This document shows, piece after piece, positions 61,266 through 64,000 of a DNA stretch of 64,000 bases. Origin of the DNA: Candidatus Babelota bacterium (GTDB lineage Bacteria; Babelota; Babeliae; Babelales; Vermiphilaceae); the NCBI GenBank assembly GCA_018266085.1, contig JAFEAZ010000021.1:62001-126000 (forward strand), given 5' to 3'. Positions within the stretch are counted from its first letter, which is position 1; each line of letters opens with the position of its first letter. A program made the position numbers and the translations under genes. Under the pieces are notes generated by a model. That model did not search any database and was not told where the DNA came from. It saw nothing but the letters and a program-made list of their open reading frames with translations.

Positions 61266-61295
61266 AGATTACATGGAAAAAAGGGGTAAAGTCAA
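61266..61295 (-). promoter_or_regulatory. Candidate promoter of the AAA/DUF4143 gene
   Basis: On the minus strand TTGACT (61295-61290) and TAATCT (61271-61266) are 18 bases apart. The expected start of the RNA, near 61259, supports ATG 61232 as start codon. Confidence 0.45.
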
Positions 61296-61333
61296 TGACT
61301 GTTGATTATTTTTGTGCCTTCCCCAGGCTGGGC

Positions 61334-61359
61334 AAAGGTATTGCTCGCCCAATACCTTT
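61334..61359. repeat. Hairpin between ung and the AAA ATPase gene
   Basis: A perfect 10-base stem (AAAGGTATTG/CAATACCTTT) with loop CTCGCC. No T-run follows on either strand, so it may be a regulatory or processing structure rather than a terminator. Confidence 0.5.
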
Positions 61360-61452
61360 GATCTAAGGGCACGGAATATATTCGCGCAAATTTAGGCTAT
61401 TCGCCCATGGCTCAAACCTTCAAATGCGCTCAAGTGTATAAATACCGTAATT

Positions 61453-62163
61453 TTACAACGTCGCCCAGTCGATCTCAGGTAGCCCATGAGAGTTCAGAAA
61501 GGCATTGGCTTTCGAAAAGTGGCGGCAGCCTAAAAAGCGCGTGACCGATAGCGGCGACGGATGGGCAGAGGTCAAAATAAGATGCTGCTGTGCGCGTATG
61601 TGCTGACACAACGTCTGCACCTTTTTTTGTGCATAGGCTCCCCAGAGAAGAAAGAGCGTAGGCTGTGGACGCTTCAGTAACTGCTCGATCACCTCATCGG
61701 TAAACAGTTCCCAACCACGGTTTGCATGGCTTGCCGGCCTGCCTTCTTCAACGGTCAGTAACGCATTCAGGAGCAATACGCCTTGATTTGCCCAACCAGT
61801 TAACGTGCCATGACGTGGTATCGGCATGCCAATATCGGCGTGCAGCTCTTTGAAAATATTACGTAACGAAGGAGGTACCGGAACACCTGCAGGGACGCTA
61901 AAACTCAAGCCATGAGCCTGGCCAGGGCCGTGGTACGGGTCTTGCCCAACAATAACCACGCGTACTGCGTCAAAGGGCGTTACCCGTAATGCTGCAAAGA
62001 TATTCTGTTTTGCGGGGTATATCGTTGCGCCAGCCTTTTCGCGCTCTTGCAAAAAACGTATTAAGGCTTCAATCTCTGGTTGAGCACATATCGACGCCAA
62101 GGGTGTTTGCCATGATTCAGGTAATGCAGCAAAAAACTGTTGTTGTCGCGGCGTCATGGTCAT
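61453..62163 (-). CDS. ung: Uracil-DNA glycosylase
   Basis: A 236-residue family 1 glycosylase that removes uracil from DNA in base excision repair. The water-activating motif VVIVGQDPYHGPGQAHGLSF (catalytic Asp), the GVLLLNALLTVEEG block and the HPSPLS Leu-loop (LTSAHPSPLSVTRF) are present. The length is normal. It stands alone between two unrelated genes. Confidence 0.97.
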   Translation of the reverse strand: MTMTPRQQQFFAALPESWQTPLASICAQPEIEALIRFLQEREKAGATIYPAKQNIFAALRVTPFDAVRVVIVGQDPYHGPGQAHGLSFSVPAGVPVPPSLRNIFKELHADIGMPIPRHGTLTGWANQGVLLLNALLTVEEGRPASHANRGWELFTDEVIEQLLKRPQPTLFLLWGAYAQKKVQTLCQHIRAQQHLILTSAHPSPLSVTRFLGCRHFSKANAFLNSHGLPEIDWATL

Positions 62164-62276
62164 TATATAAACTCTTTACAAGCGGAATGATTCACTTTTA
62201 AACTTGCTTAAAAAGTAGCACGTGTAAGATAAAATCGCCAGAAGGCGCGCGGAAAACCATTATCATTACAAGAGCG

Positions 62277-63062
62277 TTACGCAGGAACGGCTGCTGTAAA
62301 GAGCACCGCATAAGGCAACAGCTGTTTAACAAGCAGATTCTTACCCTTGTCATGCATCTTCTCTTTGATTTTCTGCGCAATAGCATCCTGTACATCGCGC
62401 ATTGCTTGCTTTTCAGATCTTTCTGCCTGAGAACACTCAGCATCAGGCTTGCTTTGCACGACAATCGAAGCAACCATTTTACTGGCAACGACACGATCAA
62501 CGAGCGAAAGCTTACCTTCAGGCTTGTCGTGGCACGGGTTTTTGTGCGCATACTGATTAATAAGCTTTTGCCCGTACCCTAACACCGAATTGAACCAAGT
62601 TTTGATGTTGCCTGCACGACCTGATGATACGCCCAGCGCTTGCGCCGTGTCACCTATGTTTGCAGCAATTCTTTGCAGATCCTGCTCACTAAGAGCTGCA
62701 TCAAGAGCGCCAAAAAAAGCGTTAGCCTTGGTGACATATCGCTGTAATGCTGCATGATGCGCTGCGCTTAATGATCCGGATGCAAGCGTTGCATCAAGCT
62801 GCTCAAGAATACTTATTCTGAGGTTAGCCAGCTGCACTTTTCTGCAAAAATCCTGCATGCGGCGCGGCTCTTGGTAAGTATCAATAACGCTATTGGGGGT
62901 TAGGACTAAGATAAGATCTTCAGCTGCTTGGTGTACCATTTTATGCTCAAACCATGCGTCAAAGCGTTGATAACTGAGCAGGCCAACGACAACACAAAAA
63001 GCTGCTATGATCGCCAAACAGAATGCGCGGCAGACCAACAAGCGAGAAGAAATCATGTCCAT
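62277..63062 (-). CDS. Membrane-anchored helical protein, paralogue of the next gene
   Basis: A 261-residue protein. ATG 63062 has GAGGTGG about 6 bases upstream. One N-terminal membrane span (FCLAIIAAFCVVVGLLSYQR) leads to a helical body. The segment after it (HQAAEDLILVLTPNSVIDTY, then EPRRMQDFCRKVQLANLRIS) is clearly related to the protein at 63247-63999 (ERAAEDLFIALTTNATIDLM, then EPQRTAAFRKKAQLVQLRRN). The C-terminal halves differ. No family was recognised. Confidence 0.6.
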   Translation of the reverse strand: MDMISSRLLVCRAFCLAIIAAFCVVVGLLSYQRFDAWFEHKMVHQAAEDLILVLTPNSVIDTYQEPRRMQDFCRKVQLANLRISILEQLDATLASGSLSAAHHAALQRYVTKANAFFGALDAALSEQDLQRIAANIGDTAQALGVSSGRAGNIKTWFNSVLGYGQKLINQYAHKNPCHDKPEGKLSLVDRVVASKMVASIVVQSKPDAECSQAERSEKQAMRDVQDAIAQKIKEKMHDKGKNLLVKQLLPYAVLFTAAVPA

Positions 63063-63187
63063 AGACCCACCTCTTTTTACAATCAGTGCGCGCGCAAGAA
63101 GCAAACGGAATCTTTTCTTGCTTGAACGTAGCACAAAATAGGTCCGATCTTCAACGAGAACTGATTTCTTATGCTTTTACAACAGAA

Positions 63188-63226
63188 AAGCTCTCTTTAC
63201 GGGTTCAGAACCAATAAAGAGAGCTT
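63188..63226 (-). terminator. Rho-independent terminator after the window-end gene
   Basis: A perfect 12-base stem (AAGCTCTCTTTA/TAAAGAGAGCTT) with a 15-base loop. On the minus strand the 3-prime arm runs into TTTTCTG. It lies 21 bases after the stop of the gene at 63247. Confidence 0.7.
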
Positions 63227-63246
63227 ATTTCTATGCTTCGACAATC

Positions 63247-63999
63247 TTAAACATTGGGCATAAACAGCGTCATCCGCATCATATCGCCTTCACTCACGAT
63301 TATATCACCTTCACTCACGAAATCTTTTAACTGACGCCTTTCTCTCAACCAAGCTCGCTTCTTGACGGACATCCGATCAATAATTTTTTTCCTTCTTTCT
63401 TCAAGCTTTTTTAGTTCTGTCTTTTCTTCTGGCGTAAGATTCGACTTGTACTTCAATAGAATAGACTCTACCATGTTATCTTCAACGAAGTCGTCGTAAA
63501 TATAGTTGTCAGTCGCATTCTCTCTGCAGGGATTTGGCATCGGTACTTTTGCATTTACAGATTTATCAATGACACTAGATAATCCCATAGCATTCTTTAA
63601 AAATTGTTCCTGCAAAACATCTTGCTGATCAAGAGATAGTTCACTAAGCTCGTTTTTTACTTTTTCCAGCACATTTCTTCTCAGTTGTACTAGTTGGGCT
63701 TTTTTACGAAATGCTGCAGTTCTTTGTGGCTCCGACATTAAGTCAATAGTCGCGTTAGTCGTGAGTGCGATAAAAAGATCTTCAGCCGCTCGCTCTACAA
63801 TCTGATTCTCTCGCCATTCACTAAAACTCCGATATGCATAAGACCCAAGCTTATACAGTCCCGCGGTAACTATACAGGCACCAGCGATACAAAGTGCAGT
63901 AGTGGCAGAATCAGACGATGATAAGTTAGGCGCTGAAGGCTGCATAGCCTGTAAACTTGGTTCACTTCCACATGCTAGGGCTAACCCTAGAAAAATCAG
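63247..63999 (-). CDS. Lipoprotein paralogue of the 62277-63062 protein (start outside window)
   Basis: The frame stays open to the right edge. Before the first Met (63945) it reads LIFLGLALACGSEPSLQAM: a hydrophobic run ending in the lipobox L-A-L-A-C, so the true start is outside the window and the product is a predicted lipoprotein. A hydrophobic segment (ALCIAGACIVTAGLYKLGSY) follows, then the domain shared with the neighbour (ERAAEDLFIALTTNATIDLM). The C-terminal part is charged. No function known. Confidence 0.6.
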   Translation of the reverse strand: MIFLGLALACGSEPSLQAMQPSAPNLSSSDSATTALCIAGACIVTAGLYKLGSYAYRSFSEWRENQIVERAAEDLFIALTTNATIDLMSEPQRTAAFRKKAQLVQLRRNVLEKVKNELSELSLDQQDVLQEQFLKNAMGLSSVIDKSVNAKVPMPNPCRENATDNYIYDDFVEDNMVESILLKYKSNLTPEEKTELKKLEERRKKIIDRMSVKKRAWLRERRQLKDFVSEGDIIVSEGDMMRMTLFMPNV

Positions 64000-64000
64000 A

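Overview
This window looks like the chromosome of a Gram-negative, host-associated bacterium with a reduced gene set. My best guess is a member of Candidatus Dependentiae (TM6). The evidence is exported ankyrin-repeat proteins, outer-membrane-type proteins with signal peptides and a terminal Phe, a pretoxin-HINT polymorphic toxin, many orphan secreted proteins, and very divergent versions of core proteins. The phylum call is inference, because no rRNA gene is present.

Layout. 1-300: tail of an ABC permease. 463-17216: a 17 kb co-directional minus-strand block of information-processing genes. In transcription order it runs tRNA-Tyr, Gly, Thr, Thr, rpmG, tRNA-Trp, secE, nusG, rplK, rplA, rplJ, rplL, rpoB, rpoC, tRNA-Val, rpsO, pnp, rph and a holA-like gene, with a candidate promoter at 17274-17304. 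17.5-29.3 kb: housekeeping genes (tsaE, a YacP-type NYN nuclease, atpG, murA, rluB-like, mscS-like, clpB, uvrC) mixed with exported ankyrin proteins. 29.3-36 kb: a possible tiny RNA gene, a fused WecB-WecC sugar-nucleotide enzyme, a predicted outer-membrane protein and galE. 36-42 kb: a recO-like gene overlapping a 1204-residue MscS/MscK-type channel, then small membrane or secreted proteins and a membrane-anchored P-loop kinase.

42.3-45.3 kb is the most striking region. It holds a secreted HINT-domain polymorphic toxin whose C-terminal tip has the colicin E3 rRNase active-site pattern. Five small genes follow that look like an immunity array: two paralogous families alternate, and one gene fuses a displaced toxin-tip fragment to an immunity-like domain. 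45.4-51.3 kb (minus strand): a GerMN-like protein, an amidase-fold protein that has lost zinc ligands, recD2, a secreted protein and a second outer-membrane-type protein. 51.5-54.8 kb: a partial ATP synthase operon (c, b, b-prime, delta, alpha). Gamma is 32 kb away, a, beta and epsilon are not in the window, and the c subunit carries a Na+-binding pattern.

54.8-56.6 kb: tRNA-Arg followed by a phage-like patch (truncated BRO gene, HNH endonuclease, intact BRO gene). 56.7-64 kb (minus strand): a PhnA-type zinc ribbon, NagZ, DUF488, an acid phosphatase, an ATPase with DUF4143, ung, and two paralogous envelope proteins; the second runs off the window with a lipobox.

Two dispersed repeat families recur. 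One is a VIPAKAGIQ-type palindrome; two of its three copies are translated in frame inside proteins. The other is a hairpin that begins exactly at the CCA end of tRNA genes. Start codons were adjusted where a ribosome-binding site favoured another start; coordinates include the stop codon. All assignments come from reading the sequence, with no database search.
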